Below, in pieces: positions 9,790-18,737 of a stretch of DNA of 64,000 bases. Source of the DNA: Desulfacinum sp. (GTDB taxonomy: Bacteria; Desulfobacterota; Syntrophobacteria; Syntrophobacterales; DSM-9756); the NCBI GenBank assembly GCA_014359885.1, contig JACIYN010000027.1:120960-184959 (forward strand). The letters are read 5' to 3'. The position numbers and the translations under genes were made by a program. Each line of letters starts with the position of its first letter. Within the stretch, counting starts at the first letter, position 1. A model generated the notes under the pieces. That model was not told the origin of the DNA, made no database searches, and saw only the letters and a list, made by a program, of their open reading frames with translations.

Positions 9790-10644
9790 ATGATGTGGCT
9801 CGTCCTTTTACCGGCCCTCCTGCTGGCTGCGTCGGGACTCACCTATGTGGTGTACTGGTACGACACGGCCAACGGCCCCGGCTTGGAAAGGCTCCGAGAC
9901 CTCTCCGGGGGACGGCCCGGCCGCTGGATCCTCCAGGGCCTGCTGACGGGGGCTTTGGCCCAGGCGATCCTCATTCTGACCTTCCCGTCGGCCTGGATCG
10001 GAAGGAGGCGCCCCCTGCCGCCGCCGGACCCGGACGCGCGGGAACCCATCGTTTTTCTCGTTCACGGGCTTTATCACAACCGCAGCGCCTGGTCCTTCCT
10101 ACGCCGGCGGCTGGCCCGGGCGGGCTACCGGGACGTGGTTCTCTTCGAATACTCCAGCTGGAAAGGGGATTTTCAGCGGATTGCGGAAGAACTGGCCGCC
10201 ACCGTCCGAACCATCCACGGTCGGGCACCCGGCCGGCCCCTCCTGCTGGTGGGACACTCGCTGGGAGGCCTCCTGTGCCGGGCCGCGGCTCAGCGCCTGG
10301 CCGAACTTCCCTTATCGGGAATCATCACTCTGGGATCCCCCCACCAGGGGAGCCGCCTTTCCGTCTTCGCTCTGGGCCACCTGGGTCGTGCCCTTTCCCA
10401 TCGCGGCCCGCTCATCCGGGAGATCGAAGCCGGCGAATCCCCGCCCCCGTTTCCCTGCATCGCTCTGGCATCCCCGGTGGACAACATGGTGCTCCCCATG
10501 GATGCCCTGGCGCCTCCAACGGACGCCTGGCGGGTGCACTGGACCGAACCCGTGAGCCACGTGGCCATGCTTTATCATCCCCGGATCCATGCCCGGGTTC
10601 TTCAACTGATCCGAAAATGTCAAGGTGTTGAAAGGGAAAGCTGA
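9790..10644 (+). CDS. Membrane-anchored alpha/beta hydrolase (lipase/esterase-like)
   Basis: A 284-residue serine hydrolase. Two hydrophobic segments at about residues 2-23 and 44-68 anchor it in the membrane. The oxyanion loop HGLYHNR, nucleophile elbow GHSLGG, an Asp-containing segment (ASPVDNMVLP) and the C-terminal VSHVAM histidine complete a lipase-type catalytic set. AAGGAGG lies about 12 nt before the ATG pair at 9790/9793. It starts one base after the HAD gene, and its TGA overlaps the ATG of the following small gene. The natural substrate is unknown. Confidence 0.87.
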   Translation: MMWLVLLPALLLAASGLTYVVYWYDTANGPGLERLRDLSGGRPGRWILQGLLTGALAQAILILTFPSAWIGRRRPLPPPDPDAREPIVFLVHGLYHNRSAWSFLRRRLARAGYRDVVLFEYSSWKGDFQRIAEELAATVRTIHGRAPGRPLLLVGHSLGGLLCRAAAQRLAELPLSGIITLGSPHQGSRLSVFALGHLGRALSHRGPLIREIEAGESPPPFPCIALASPVDNMVLPMDALAPPTDAWRVHWTEPVSHVAMLYHPRIHARVLQLIRKCQGVERES

Positions 10645-10907
10645 TGGATCCGCAATCCTTGGAATACCTGAAACGAAAGCTCCACTACCTGTGCCGCAGG
10701 CGGGCCACCCAGGAGCTGGAGCTCATCCTCATGCGGTTCTGGAAGGAACACGCCGATCAGCTCACGGCCCAAGACCTCCTGGACCTTGAGCAGATCCTCA
10801 CCCTGGACGACCTGGATCTCCTGGCCATCTGCCTGGGCCAGAAGCCCATCCCCCAAGGCTATAATCGAACCCTTTTTGCGAGAATCGTGCAGGTCAGGCC
10901 TCGATAG
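10644..10907 (+). CDS. SdhE/Sdh5-like FAD assembly factor family protein
   Basis: A small acidic helical protein of 87 residues. The RRRATQELELILMRF segment matches the RGM.ELD core of the SdhE (DUF339) family, which helps attach FAD to succinate dehydrogenase/fumarate reductase flavoproteins; the later LDDLDLLAICLG stretch also fits. The usual RGM is RAT here, so activity is likely but not certain. ATG overlaps the upstream stop (TGATG). Confidence 0.75.
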   Translation: MDPQSLEYLKRKLHYLCRRRATQELELILMRFWKEHADQLTAQDLLDLEQILTLDDLDLLAICLGQKPIPQGYNRTLFARIVQVRPR

Positions 10908-10914
10908 CCAAGCG

Positions 10915-10944
10915 ACGGGTCCGCTTTCCTACCCGTTACCTTTT
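10915..10944. terminator. Weak hairpin between convergent genes
   Basis: A 6-bp stem ACGGGT/ACCCGT with a 10-nt loop, followed by ACCTTTT, sits between two convergent genes. The stem is short and overlaps the end of the response-regulator gene, so it is only a possible terminator for the upstream plus-strand operon. Confidence 0.3.
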
Positions 10945-11570
10945 CGTCGCTGTATGGATGCCCACTCAGCAGGATAATATCTCTGGAGGCAATCCGGGCA
11001 AATGCTGTGGGTGAACTCTGCGTGGGTGTGTTTGGTAACGTATGATTCCACCTGATCCCAGTAGCCCTCGTCGTTTCGTATTTTCTTGCAGTAGGAGCAG
11101 ATGGGCAGGATTCCGCGCAGCGTCCGGATCTCCTCCATCGCCTGCTGAAGTTCCTTGTTTTTCCGTTCCAGTTCCCGGGCGTAGTGATCCAGCTTTTCCT
11201 TGGCCAGCTTCAGTTCTATGTGGGTTTTCACCCGAAGGAGTACCTCTCCTTTCTTGTAGGGCTTCAGAATGTAGTCCTGGCCTCCGGCCTCGAATCCCCT
11301 CACCACGTCATCGCTGTCGGCCAACGCCGTCAGGAAGATGACCGGAACTCCGACCAGCTTGGGATTTTGCCGTAGCCGCCGGCAAACCTCGAACCCGTCC
11401 ATCTCCGGCATCACCACATCCATAAGGACAAGATCGGGAGGATTGCGATCTGCGCTCTCCAAGGCTTGACGGCCGCTGGTGGCCACCGCCACCTCGTATT
11501 CCTGACTCAAGAATTCGCCCAAGACTTTGATGCTCACCGGCATATCATCAACAATTAATATTCGCCCCAT
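10929..11570 (-). CDS. Response regulator with C-terminal CSYCKKIR zinc-type module
   Basis: A 213-residue receiver protein. The REC domain (about 1-125) has acidic pocket DD near residue 8, phospho-acceptor Asp in LVLMDVVMPEMDG, and the LKPYKK lysine. A coiled coil follows at about 130-160 (LKLAKEKLDHYARELERKNK). The tail holds CSYCKKIR and a CPDC pair, a four-cysteine module common at the end of sensory proteins in Desulfobacterota and probably zinc-binding. There is no DNA-binding or GGDEF output domain. Its ATG overlaps the TGA of the sensor kinase by one base, so kinase and regulator are coupled partners. Confidence 0.9.
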   Translation of the reverse strand: MGRILIVDDMPVSIKVLGEFLSQEYEVAVATSGRQALESADRNPPDLVLMDVVMPEMDGFEVCRRLRQNPKLVGVPVIFLTALADSDDVVRGFEAGGQDYILKPYKKGEVLLRVKTHIELKLAKEKLDHYARELERKNKELQQAMEEIRTLRGILPICSYCKKIRNDEGYWDQVESYVTKHTHAEFTHSICPDCLQRYYPAEWASIQRRKGNG

Positions 11571-14149
11571 CAAACGTTCCCTCCCGAAAGCCTTTTCTCC
11601 AACTCCTCCATCTCCTTCAACGCACGCTCGAAGTCGAATCTGTCCAACGCTTCCATGACTTGCACGACTTCCGGCGCCCATACCCTTAGTTCCTCGAGAT
11701 TGCGCCGAGCCACCTGGCCTGCCCGGAAGCTGGCCTCCAATGCCGCCTTTCTCACCTCTGCCAATCTCTCGTGCACATCGGCGGGTGGTCTCGAAAGCGG
11801 TTCCGAAACGTCCCTGGTGATCTCGCCCGCCTCCGCGGACAACCATTTTTGCAGGGCCATTCGATTTTCGAGCACCTGACGAAGCTCCCGCGTGAAAACT
11901 CCATGGAATTCTCTCCAGCGCGAATCCCCCTGGGCCAGCGCTTTTTCCAAGGCACCGGCAGCTTCGGACAAAGCCGTGGCGCCCAGGTTGCCGGCCGTGC
12001 CCTTGACGGAATGGGCCGTGCGTCGCGCCGCCTCCTCATCACCGGCGGCCATAGCGGAAAGCACTTCATCCGCGGCTCCTTCAAAAGAGATGCAGAAGTC
12101 GTGAAGCAGCCGCACCATGAGGGACCGGTTTCCCGCAAGGTTGGCGGACAAACGATCGAGATCGATCCCCTGCAGACCGGCCAGATCCAGTCCCCTCCCT
12201 GCGATTCCGGTCGGTGGGCCCACGGAACCCGGCACGCAGTTGCCCGCCTCCCTGCTCCCGCTGGGATCCTTCAGGTGCCGGCAGACAACCTCAAAGAGCT
12301 CCTCGGGGTTGAAGGGCTTGGTGATGAAGGCGTTCATGCCCTGCTCCAGACACTTTTCCCGGAACCCGCTCCCGGCGTGGGCGGTCAGGGCTACAATGGG
12401 AAGCTCCCGGGGACTCAGCTTCTCCCTGAGAATCCGCGTGGCCTCCAGGCCATCCAGAACAGGCATCTGCAAGTCCATGAGCACCACGTCGTAGGGATCG
12501 GAACGCACCTTCTCCACCGCTTCCCGCCCGTCACCGGCGATCTCCACCACAGCCCCCATGGAAGAAAGCAGCTCGCGGACCACCTGCTGGTTAATGGGAT
12601 TGTCCTCGGCCACCAGGACCCGAGCTCCCCGCAGATGGTTGCGGAATCGGGATCTTGTCTCCCCTTCGGCAGGTCTGCACACGTCCCCGATGGGCCGATC
12701 CTTGGCATAGGCCGTAATAACCGCGTCCAAGAGGGTGGAAGGGGTGAAGGGTTTGTTCAGAAACGCGTCCACCCGGACACCATCCAAGTCCTTTTTCAGA
12801 TCGTCCAGATCGTAAGCTGAGGCCATGATGATAACCGAAGATTCAGCGAGATGCTTTTCTTGGGCGCGCCTCAGGGTCTCCACCCCGTCCATGTCTGGCA
12901 TCTTCCAGTCCACGATGAGAATCTGAAAGCCCGCCGCCTGCCCTTCCAGCATTTCCAGGGCCCGCCGGCCCGAAATCGCGCCTTGCACCTGAAAATCCAG
13001 ATTTTCCAGATACCCGGTGACAATCTCAAGAGAGGCCGGGTTGTCGTCCACCACCAGCACGCGGCTGCCCTTTAAACCTCGGACGTCCCCGGGCGGCTCC
13101 ATCAGCCGTTCCCCGTTCACGCAGAAGGGCACCGTGAAAGAAAACGTGCTTCCGGCGCCTGGGCAACTCTCCACCGTCATCTTTCCGCCCATCAGTCGGA
13201 CCAGGTCTCTGCAAATGGACAGCCCCAACCCCGTGCCGCCATATTTGCGGGTCGTGGATCCGTCCGCTTGGGAGAACGGATCAAAGACCCGGCTTAACTG
13301 GTCGGGGGTCATACCGATCCCTGTATCCTCCACCGAGAACCGCACTTCCACATCTTTCCCGCCCTCCCCGGCCACGCGCTCAATGCGCACCACCACGCAT
13401 CCGGACTCGGTAAATTTCACCGCATTGCCGGTGAGGTTGATCAGCACCTGATTCACTCGCAGCGGGTCGCCCACCAGTTCCAGGGGCACGTCGGAGCCGA
13501 TCTGCGCCAGGAGCTCCAAGCCCTTGGACCGCGCCGTTGGCTCGAACATGTTCATCAAATCTTCCACCAGCTTTTCCACCTGGAAGGGAACCTGCTCCAG
13601 GTGAACCTTCCCCGCTTCGATTTTCGAAAAGTCGAGCACATCATTGATGATCCCGAGCAGGTGGTGGGCCTGCCCCTTGAGCTTTTCCAAGTATTCCCGC
13701 TGTCGCCCGGTGAGATCGGTTTGGGTCAGCAGATGACAGAACCCGATGATGCCGTTCATGGGGGTTCGGATCTCGTGGCTCATGTTGGCCAGGAACTCGC
13801 CCTTGGCCCTAGCCGAAAGCTCCGCGGCCTCGCGCGCCGCCCGGAGGCCGTCCATCTTCTCCCGGATGGTCAACCGCATGCGGTTCACCGCCTCCGACAA
13901 CCATTGGAACTCCCGGGCACCCCGGACCCTGGCTTCCACATCAAGATCCCCCCGACTGATATGTTCCGTTTGGGAAACCAGGGCCAGGACAGGTCCGATC
14001 AGAAAGCGACGCGTGGCAGCGTACGCCCCCAGGGCCGCGAGCAGGGCCGAAACCACGGCCACGTACACCGTGATATGCTTGATGGGAGCGGCCTTCCGAT
14101 CCACTTCCCCCACGGGCATGGCCGTGATGTCCGCCTCGGTGTGCTGCAC
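11570..14149 (-). CDS. Hybrid sensor histidine kinase, C-terminal part (HAMP-HisKA-HATPase-REC-REC-HPt)
   Basis: The signalling part of a hybrid kinase split from its sensor by a frameshift. Numbered from the GTG at 14149: membrane helix about 28-45, HAMP about 50-100, phospho-acceptor His125 (SHEIRTPMNG), ATPase motifs DTGIGMTPDQL and GGTGLGLSI, two receiver domains (VDWKMPDMDG and LMDLQMPVLDG), and an HPt domain with AHSVKGTAGNLG. The reading frame is open throughout. The GTG lies within the inserted 61 bp and has no clear Shine-Dalgarno, so independent translation is doubtful. Removing the 61 bp joins it in frame to the 13941-15017 part to give one protein of about 1128 residues. Confidence 0.85.
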   Translation of the reverse strand: MQHTEADITAMPVGEVDRKAAPIKHITVYVAVVSALLAALGAYAATRRFLIGPVLALVSQTEHISRGDLDVEARVRGAREFQWLSEAVNRMRLTIREKMDGLRAAREAAELSARAKGEFLANMSHEIRTPMNGIIGFCHLLTQTDLTGRQREYLEKLKGQAHHLLGIINDVLDFSKIEAGKVHLEQVPFQVEKLVEDLMNMFEPTARSKGLELLAQIGSDVPLELVGDPLRVNQVLINLTGNAVKFTESGCVVVRIERVAGEGGKDVEVRFSVEDTGIGMTPDQLSRVFDPFSQADGSTTRKYGGTGLGLSICRDLVRLMGGKMTVESCPGAGSTFSFTVPFCVNGERLMEPPGDVRGLKGSRVLVVDDNPASLEIVTGYLENLDFQVQGAISGRRALEMLEGQAAGFQILIVDWKMPDMDGVETLRRAQEKHLAESSVIIMASAYDLDDLKKDLDGVRVDAFLNKPFTPSTLLDAVITAYAKDRPIGDVCRPAEGETRSRFRNHLRGARVLVAEDNPINQQVVRELLSSMGAVVEIAGDGREAVEKVRSDPYDVVLMDLQMPVLDGLEATRILREKLSPRELPIVALTAHAGSGFREKCLEQGMNAFITKPFNPEELFEVVCRHLKDPSGSREAGNCVPGSVGPPTGIAGRGLDLAGLQGIDLDRLSANLAGNRSLMVRLLHDFCISFEGAADEVLSAMAAGDEEAARRTAHSVKGTAGNLGATALSEAAGALEKALAQGDSRWREFHGVFTRELRQVLENRMALQKWLSAEAGEITRDVSEPLSRPPADVHERLAEVRKAALEASFRAGQVARRNLEELRVWAPEVVQVMEALDRFDFERALKEMEELEKRLSGGNV

Positions 14150-15017
14150 TGCCGTCCAGGCCCACTTCCCCCACGGGCATGGCCGTGATCAATTTCCAAC
14201 CCGGTCCGGCGGTGGTCACATAATAGACGAACCAACGCCGGCCGGACGCTTCCCACAGGAAAGATCCCTGTCGGGACGCGCGCAACATGTTCGCCCACGA
14301 ACGCGATAGTTCCGGGGTTTCCCCTGTCTCCGGCGACAGGTGGACCAGAACGTCTCTACGATCCGTCACGAGCCACAGCGACAGGTTTTTGCCGGCGACC
14401 AGGTTCCTGAGAAGCCGCGTCAGCTCCGCCAGGCTGATGTCCGTCACGAAAACCCCCGCTGGATGGCCGTCCGGCGCTGGAAGGTACCTGACAGCCGACA
14501 CATGCAACACCCCTGTCTTGGCCTCCTCGTAGGGGACGGTCCAGGCCACCCGATCTTTGCTTTCCATTGCCGCGCGGTACCATGGGCGACGGGTGATGCG
14601 AAAGCCTTGGGGCGGCGTGTAGTGAGGACTTACAAGCAGCCGTCCGTCCTCCGTTCCCACATAGACATACTCCACGTGCGGATTCACGTACCGAAACAGC
14701 TCCCAGTCCCGAAAGAGGGCTTCGCGGAAGGACTCATCCTCACGGAAGCGAAGCAAGTCCACTCTCCGCGCCAACGCCTCCGTGTCTTCCTCCATCTTCC
14801 GAAAATAAGCGTCTATGTAGAGATCCCTGGCTTCCTGGACGAGCCGGAAATTGTCTTCCTGCAATTGTCTCTCAACGAGCCGTTTGGCCTTCATGTAGGA
14901 AAGCGTGCCCAGAAGGGACACGGGCACAAGGATCATGATCACACAGAGAAACATCGCCTGGGTTCTCAGATATTTCAGCCAGCTCACGTGCCTTACCCCC
15001 ATTCCACACGACCCCAT
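13941..15017 (-). pseudogene. Hybrid sensor kinase, N-terminal sensor part cut off by a frameshift
   Basis: Encodes a membrane helix (AMFLCVIMILVPVSLLGTL) and an extracytoplasmic Cache-type sensor domain (YVGTEDGRLLVSPHY, WTVPYEEAKTGVLHVSAVRY, VFVTDISLAELT). It ends just before the second membrane helix. After the MPVGEV motif the frame slips into unrelated sequence (GLDGSAAHRGG...) and terminates at 13941. The same MPVGEV motif is repeated 61 bp on, where it leads into the kinase frame. The true start could be the ATG at 15017, the ATG at 15002, or a GTG just downstream preceded by GGGGTAAGG. A candidate promoter lies at 15045-15072. Confidence 0.8.
14101..14189. repeat. 28-bp direct repeats (61-bp offset) that break the sensor kinase frame
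   Basis: The same 28 bp (starting CCACTTCCCCCACGGGCATG) occurs at 14101-14128 and 14162-14189, separated by 33 unique bases. The offset of 61 bp is one more than a multiple of three, so it shifts the kinase frame. Deleting one repeat plus the spacer restores a continuous sensor-membrane-HAMP-kinase protein. Confidence 0.9.
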
Positions 15018-15044
15018 CTCATGAACACAGCCACAAAGTGATCC

Positions 15045-15072
15045 ACTTTATCTAATCGTCAGCAAAGGACAA
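15045..15072 (-). promoter_or_regulatory. Candidate promoter of the sensor kinase/response regulator genes
   Basis: On the minus strand TTGTCC, a 16-nt spacer and TAAAGT (4/6 matches in each box) lie about 28 bp before the ATG at 15017. It is the best sigma70-like match in this short gap. Confidence 0.3.
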
Positions 15073-15244
15073 TTCATAAAGGGCGTTTGTGCATTTCCCA
15101 GCCGGCCGGCCCCGAACTCCCTTCCCGCGGTAGCTCAGACGGAGCATTGGGGATTGCAACCGGGTCCCGAAAGTATTACAAGGCCCATAACGTTCGGAGT
15201 GGGATCGGATCCGATGCAAACCGGGTTGGAATAAGGAGCGCGTT

Positions 15245-16021
15245 GTGAAGATCGCAGTGAGCGGCAAAGGCGGCGTGGGAAAGACCACCCTTTCGGCTTT
15301 TCTGGCACGTTGGTTCGCTTCCCAAGGGAAATCCGTCCTGGCCATCGATGCCGACCCGGACGCCAACCTGGGTCACGCCCTGGGAGTCCGGGATGCGGGC
15401 CAACTGGTTCCCATTTCCCAGATGAAGCAACTCATCGCCGAGCGCACCGAATCCGTTCCGGGAAGCTTCGGCGGTTTTTTCAAGATGAACCCGCAAGTGG
15501 ACGACCTGCCCGAAAAGGTGGCGGTTCCCTGCGGCGACGGCATCCGCCTCATGGTCATGGGCGGCGTCAAGAAGGGCGGGACCGGGTGTGTGTGCCCGGA
15601 AAGCGTCCTTTTGAAGAACCTGGTGCACCACCTGATCCTTCGACGCGACGAAGTGGTGGTCATGGACATGGAGGCGGGCATCGAGCACCTGGGCCGCGGC
15701 ACCTCCCGGGCCGTCAACGCGCTCATCGTGGTGGTGGAGCCGGGGCGGCGAAGCATCGAGACGGCCCTCAAGGTGGATCAACTGGCCAAAGACATCGGCA
15801 TCGCCAGCCTCTACGTGGTGGGCAACAAGATCCGAAGCGAGCGCGATGCGGCCTTCCTCCAGGAGCAGCTGCCCGGATACACCTTTCTGGGCTTCATTCC
15901 CTACGACGAAGCCATTATCGAAGCCGACCTGGCCGGGGTTTTTGCCGAAGAGACCGCCGAAAAGACTCGTGAGGCCCTCACCCAAATCGCCCGGAAACTC
16001 ACCGAGCTGCAACAGCCCTAG
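15245..16021 (+). CDS. cooC: CooC-like nickel-insertion P-loop ATPase
   Basis: MinD/ParA-type ATPase of 258 residues resembling CooC, which inserts nickel into carbon monoxide dehydrogenase. The deviant Walker A GKGGVGKTT is at residues 7-15, DADPDANLG at 36-43, and the CxC metal-binding motif unique to this group is at Cys115/Cys117 (GTGCVCPES). The GTG at 15245 follows AAGGAG at a good distance. No CODH gene is in the window; the next gene is folE2. Related members also serve other metalloenzymes, so the client is unknown. Confidence 0.85.
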   Translation: MKIAVSGKGGVGKTTLSAFLARWFASQGKSVLAIDADPDANLGHALGVRDAGQLVPISQMKQLIAERTESVPGSFGGFFKMNPQVDDLPEKVAVPCGDGIRLMVMGGVKKGGTGCVCPESVLLKNLVHHLILRRDEVVVMDMEAGIEHLGRGTSRAVNALIVVVEPGRRSIETALKVDQLAKDIGIASLYVVGNKIRSERDAAFLQEQLPGYTFLGFIPYDEAIIEADLAGVFAEETAEKTREALTQIARKLTELQQP

Positions 16022-16038
16022 ACCAAGCGACGTGGCCC

Positions 16039-16815
16039 ATGATCGACGTTCAGAGTCAATACGACCATCGCAACATCAACATCGACAAGGTCGGGGTGAA
16101 GAACATCCGCTACCCCATCACCGTCATGGACCGAAAGAACGGCGTCCAGCACACGGTGGCCAGCATCAACATGTACGTGAACCTGCCGCGCAAGTTCAAG
16201 GGCACGCACATGAGCCGCTTCATCGAGATTCTCAATGAGTTCTACGGTCACCTGGATATTCGCGAGTTTTCCAAGATCCTGGAGGCCATGCAGGAGCGGC
16301 TCAATGCCCAGTCGGCTCACCTGGAGATCTCTTTCCCCTACTTTATCGAGAAGGCCTCCCCCGTCACCGGAACCTCCGGGCTCATGGAGTACCTGTGCCG
16401 GGTTTCGGGGTCGCTGAGCCACCAGGACGGCTACGACCTGGTGGTGGAGGTGAACGTTCCCATCACCACCGTTTGCCCCTGCTCCCGGGAAATCAGCGAC
16501 CACGGCGCCCACAACCAGAGGGGCATGGCCCGCCTGGCGGTGCGCTTCAAGAAGTTCATGTGGATCGAGGATCTGGTGCGCATCGTGGAGGAGGCCGCTT
16601 CCTGCGAGGTCTACTCCCTGCTGAAAAGGCCCGACGAAAAGTATGTGACCGAAAAGGGCTACGAAAATCCCAAGTTCGTGGAGGACGTGGTCCGCGACGT
16701 GGCCTATGAGCTGAAGCAGAATTCGAACATCACCTGGTTCCAGGTGGACGTGGAAAATTTCGAATCCATCCACAACCACAGCGCCTACGCCTTCATCGAG
16801 CGCTATCGGACTTGA
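16039..16815 (+). CDS. folE2: GTP cyclohydrolase IB (FolE2)
   Basis: Converts GTP to 7,8-dihydroneopterin triphosphate, the first step of folate and queuosine-precursor synthesis, using a metal-flexible enzyme unlike zinc-dependent FolE. The 258-residue protein shows the family core VCPCSREISDHGAHNQRG with Cys146/Cys148 and His155/His158, and the C-terminal HNHSAYAFIE. It starts 17 bp after the CooC-like gene and is probably co-transcribed with it. Family identity is strong. Confidence 0.95.
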   Translation: MIDVQSQYDHRNINIDKVGVKNIRYPITVMDRKNGVQHTVASINMYVNLPRKFKGTHMSRFIEILNEFYGHLDIREFSKILEAMQERLNAQSAHLEISFPYFIEKASPVTGTSGLMEYLCRVSGSLSHQDGYDLVVEVNVPITTVCPCSREISDHGAHNQRGMARLAVRFKKFMWIEDLVRIVEEAASCEVYSLLKRPDEKYVTEKGYENPKFVEDVVRDVAYELKQNSNITWFQVDVENFESIHNHSAYAFIERYRT

Positions 16816-16881
16816 GACGCCCGCGAACACTCGATTCTTCCTTCGGCATTGACAGCCTGTCGCTGGTACCGGGAGGGCACC

Positions 16882-18492
16882 ATGGATCGGTCCATGCCTG
16901 CGTTCGAGAGAGTCTGTGAGGCGTTTTCCGATCCCGCATTCTATCCTCATCCCGTCTCTGAAATACGACGTATCGACACCCACATCTCCGCGGTCTTCCT
17001 TACGGGCCCAAGGGTTTACAAGTTAAAGAAAGCCGTCGATTTCGGCTTCCTGAACTTCAGCCGCCTGGAAGATCGGCGTCGGTTCTGCTTCCAGGAAGTC
17101 CGGCTCAATCAGCGCCTCAGCACCGGCGTCTACCTGGGGGTGGCGGCCGTCCGGATGGACGAGAGCGGCCGGCTCAGCCTGGACGGCCCCGGTCGGGACG
17201 TGGAATACGCCGTCTGCATGCGCCAACTGGACCCGCAAGACAGCTTGGAAGCCCGTCTTTCGTCCGGCAGGATTCCTTCCGGGGCCATGGAAGCCTTGGG
17301 GCACCGCTTGGCATCCTTTTATAGGAATGCCCAGCGCAGCCGGGAGATCGACCGCTTCGGAACCCCCGAGATCATTTCCTACAACGTGGAGGAAAATTTC
17401 GCGCAAACGGAACGGTTCGCGGGTACCTGGCTGGACCGGGAGCGCTGGGAATTCATCCGCACCGTGGCCCGACACTTCTTGAGCCATCACACCAGGCTCT
17501 TCCTGGAGCGCATCGCCCGGGAAAGAATCTGCGACGGCCATGGCGATCTTCGCCCCGACCACATCTATTTTGCCGAAACCCTCCAGATCATCGACTGCAT
17601 CGAATTCAACGATCGGTTTCGATACGGCGATACGGCCGCGGACTTGGCCTTTCTCCACATGGATCTGGATCTGGCCGGGGCCGCCCATTGGAGCCGGCGC
17701 ACTCTGGCCGCCTACGTGAGAGAGGCCGGAGACCCCGGCCTCTACCGCCTGCTCGATTTCTACGCCTGCTACCGGGCCATGGTTCGCGTCAAGGTCTGTT
17801 GCCTGCGCGCGGATCAGATGGGGGAAACGGAACGCGCCTCACTCATTGAGTCGGCCCGGCGGTATCTCCAGCAGGCCTACCGGCACGCCGTCCACTTCGC
17901 CACCCCCACCTTGTGGATCTGCTGCGGACTGCCCGCCTCGGGAAAATCGAAGCTGGCTCGTTCCCTGGCGTCGCTTCTGGAAATCGATGCCCTCCATTCC
18001 GATCGGGTTCGCCGGGAACTGTTGGACTCCACCGAGCCCTCCGCTTCGGCCGCCGCATTCGGTGAGGGGTTGTACCGGCCGGAAAAGAAGGAACGGGTTT
18101 ACGCCCGGATCCTTTCCCTGGCCCACGAGCGGCTGCGTTCCGGTCGATCCGTCATCCTGGACGCCACCTTTTCTACGGCCAAGTGGCGCCGGGAAGCCCT
18201 GCGGCTCGCCGAGGACATGGACTGCTCCGTCGTCTTTTTGGAATGCCGCTGTTCCACGGCCGTCCTGGAAGACCGGCTCCGGGCCCGCGAAACCAAGAAG
18301 ACCGATTCCGACGCCCGCTTCCACCACCTTCCGGGCTTCCTGGAAACGTACGAACCCACCGATGAGCTTCCTGAAAGCGTCCTGTGCCGAATCGACACGG
18401 AAGGGCCCCACTCCGAGACGGTCCTCCAGGCCATGAACGCCGCCTACGCTCTTCTTTCGGAACAAAGCCGCCGCCGGGCCGGCGAGGCTTAG
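16882..18492 (+). CDS. Aminoglycoside-phosphotransferase-like domain fused to an AAA/zeta-like kinase
   Basis: A 536-residue two-domain protein. The N-terminal part (about 30-330) has the APH-type catalytic loop HGDLRPDH near residue 220 and a following metal-binding aspartate (IIDCIEFNDRF, then GDTAADLAFL). The C-terminal part (about 345-530) has the P-loop GLPASGKSKLA near 350 and a VILDATFSTAKWR segment as in zeta-toxin-like small-molecule kinases. Such fusions are widespread and uncharacterised; antibiotic resistance should not be assumed. ATG at 16882 follows GGGAGGG. The TAG stop (18490-18492) lies inside the terminal repeat of a REPIN-like element. Confidence 0.85.
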   Translation: MDRSMPAFERVCEAFSDPAFYPHPVSEIRRIDTHISAVFLTGPRVYKLKKAVDFGFLNFSRLEDRRRFCFQEVRLNQRLSTGVYLGVAAVRMDESGRLSLDGPGRDVEYAVCMRQLDPQDSLEARLSSGRIPSGAMEALGHRLASFYRNAQRSREIDRFGTPEIISYNVEENFAQTERFAGTWLDRERWEFIRTVARHFLSHHTRLFLERIARERICDGHGDLRPDHIYFAETLQIIDCIEFNDRFRYGDTAADLAFLHMDLDLAGAAHWSRRTLAAYVREAGDPGLYRLLDFYACYRAMVRVKVCCLRADQMGETERASLIESARRYLQQAYRHAVHFATPTLWICCGLPASGKSKLARSLASLLEIDALHSDRVRRELLDSTEPSASAAAFGEGLYRPEKKERVYARILSLAHERLRSGRSVILDATFSTAKWRREALRLAEDMDCSVVFLECRCSTAVLEDRLRARETKKTDSDARFHHLPGFLETYEPTDELPESVLCRIDTEGPHSETVLQAMNAAYALLSEQSRRRAGEA

Positions 18493-18665
18493 GAGGCTGT
18501 CCGAAGACACTGTTTTCCTAGTAGGCTGTCCGAAAACTCCGCTACCCGTCACTCCCGCGCAAGCGGGAGTCCATAGGTTCCCGGAAATCCTGGATCCCCG
18601 CTTTCGCGGGGATGACGGGTGGAGACAAACCGAGGCAAAGCACCCATTCTCGGACAAGCTCCTAG
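18489..18665 (+). repeat. REPIN/MITE-like element, copy B (short form, doubled left end)
   Basis: Same structure as copy A: the GCAA-loop and TTTC-loop hairpins between TAGGAGGCTGTCCGAA and CGGACAAGCTCCTAG. The left terminal repeat occurs twice, about 33 bp apart (18490 and 18521). It supplies the stop codon of the upstream kinase fusion gene. Confidence 0.85.
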
Positions 18666-18737
18666 GAGCGCGGGCGTCTCGCCCGCTTCTGGTGCGGGCC
18701 GGAGGCCCGCGCTCCCAGGGGAAAGGCCCTTCGGACA

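Noticed and set aside
15126..15175. tRNA-like stretch (GCGGTAGCTCAGACGGAGCA)
   Set aside because: Resembles a D-arm only; no anticodon stem, T-loop or acceptor partner follows, so it is not a tRNA gene and at most a decayed fragment.
16882..18492. Antibiotic-resistance call for the APH-domain fusion
   Set aside because: APH-like folds phosphorylate many substrates and this fused type has no demonstrated resistance role.
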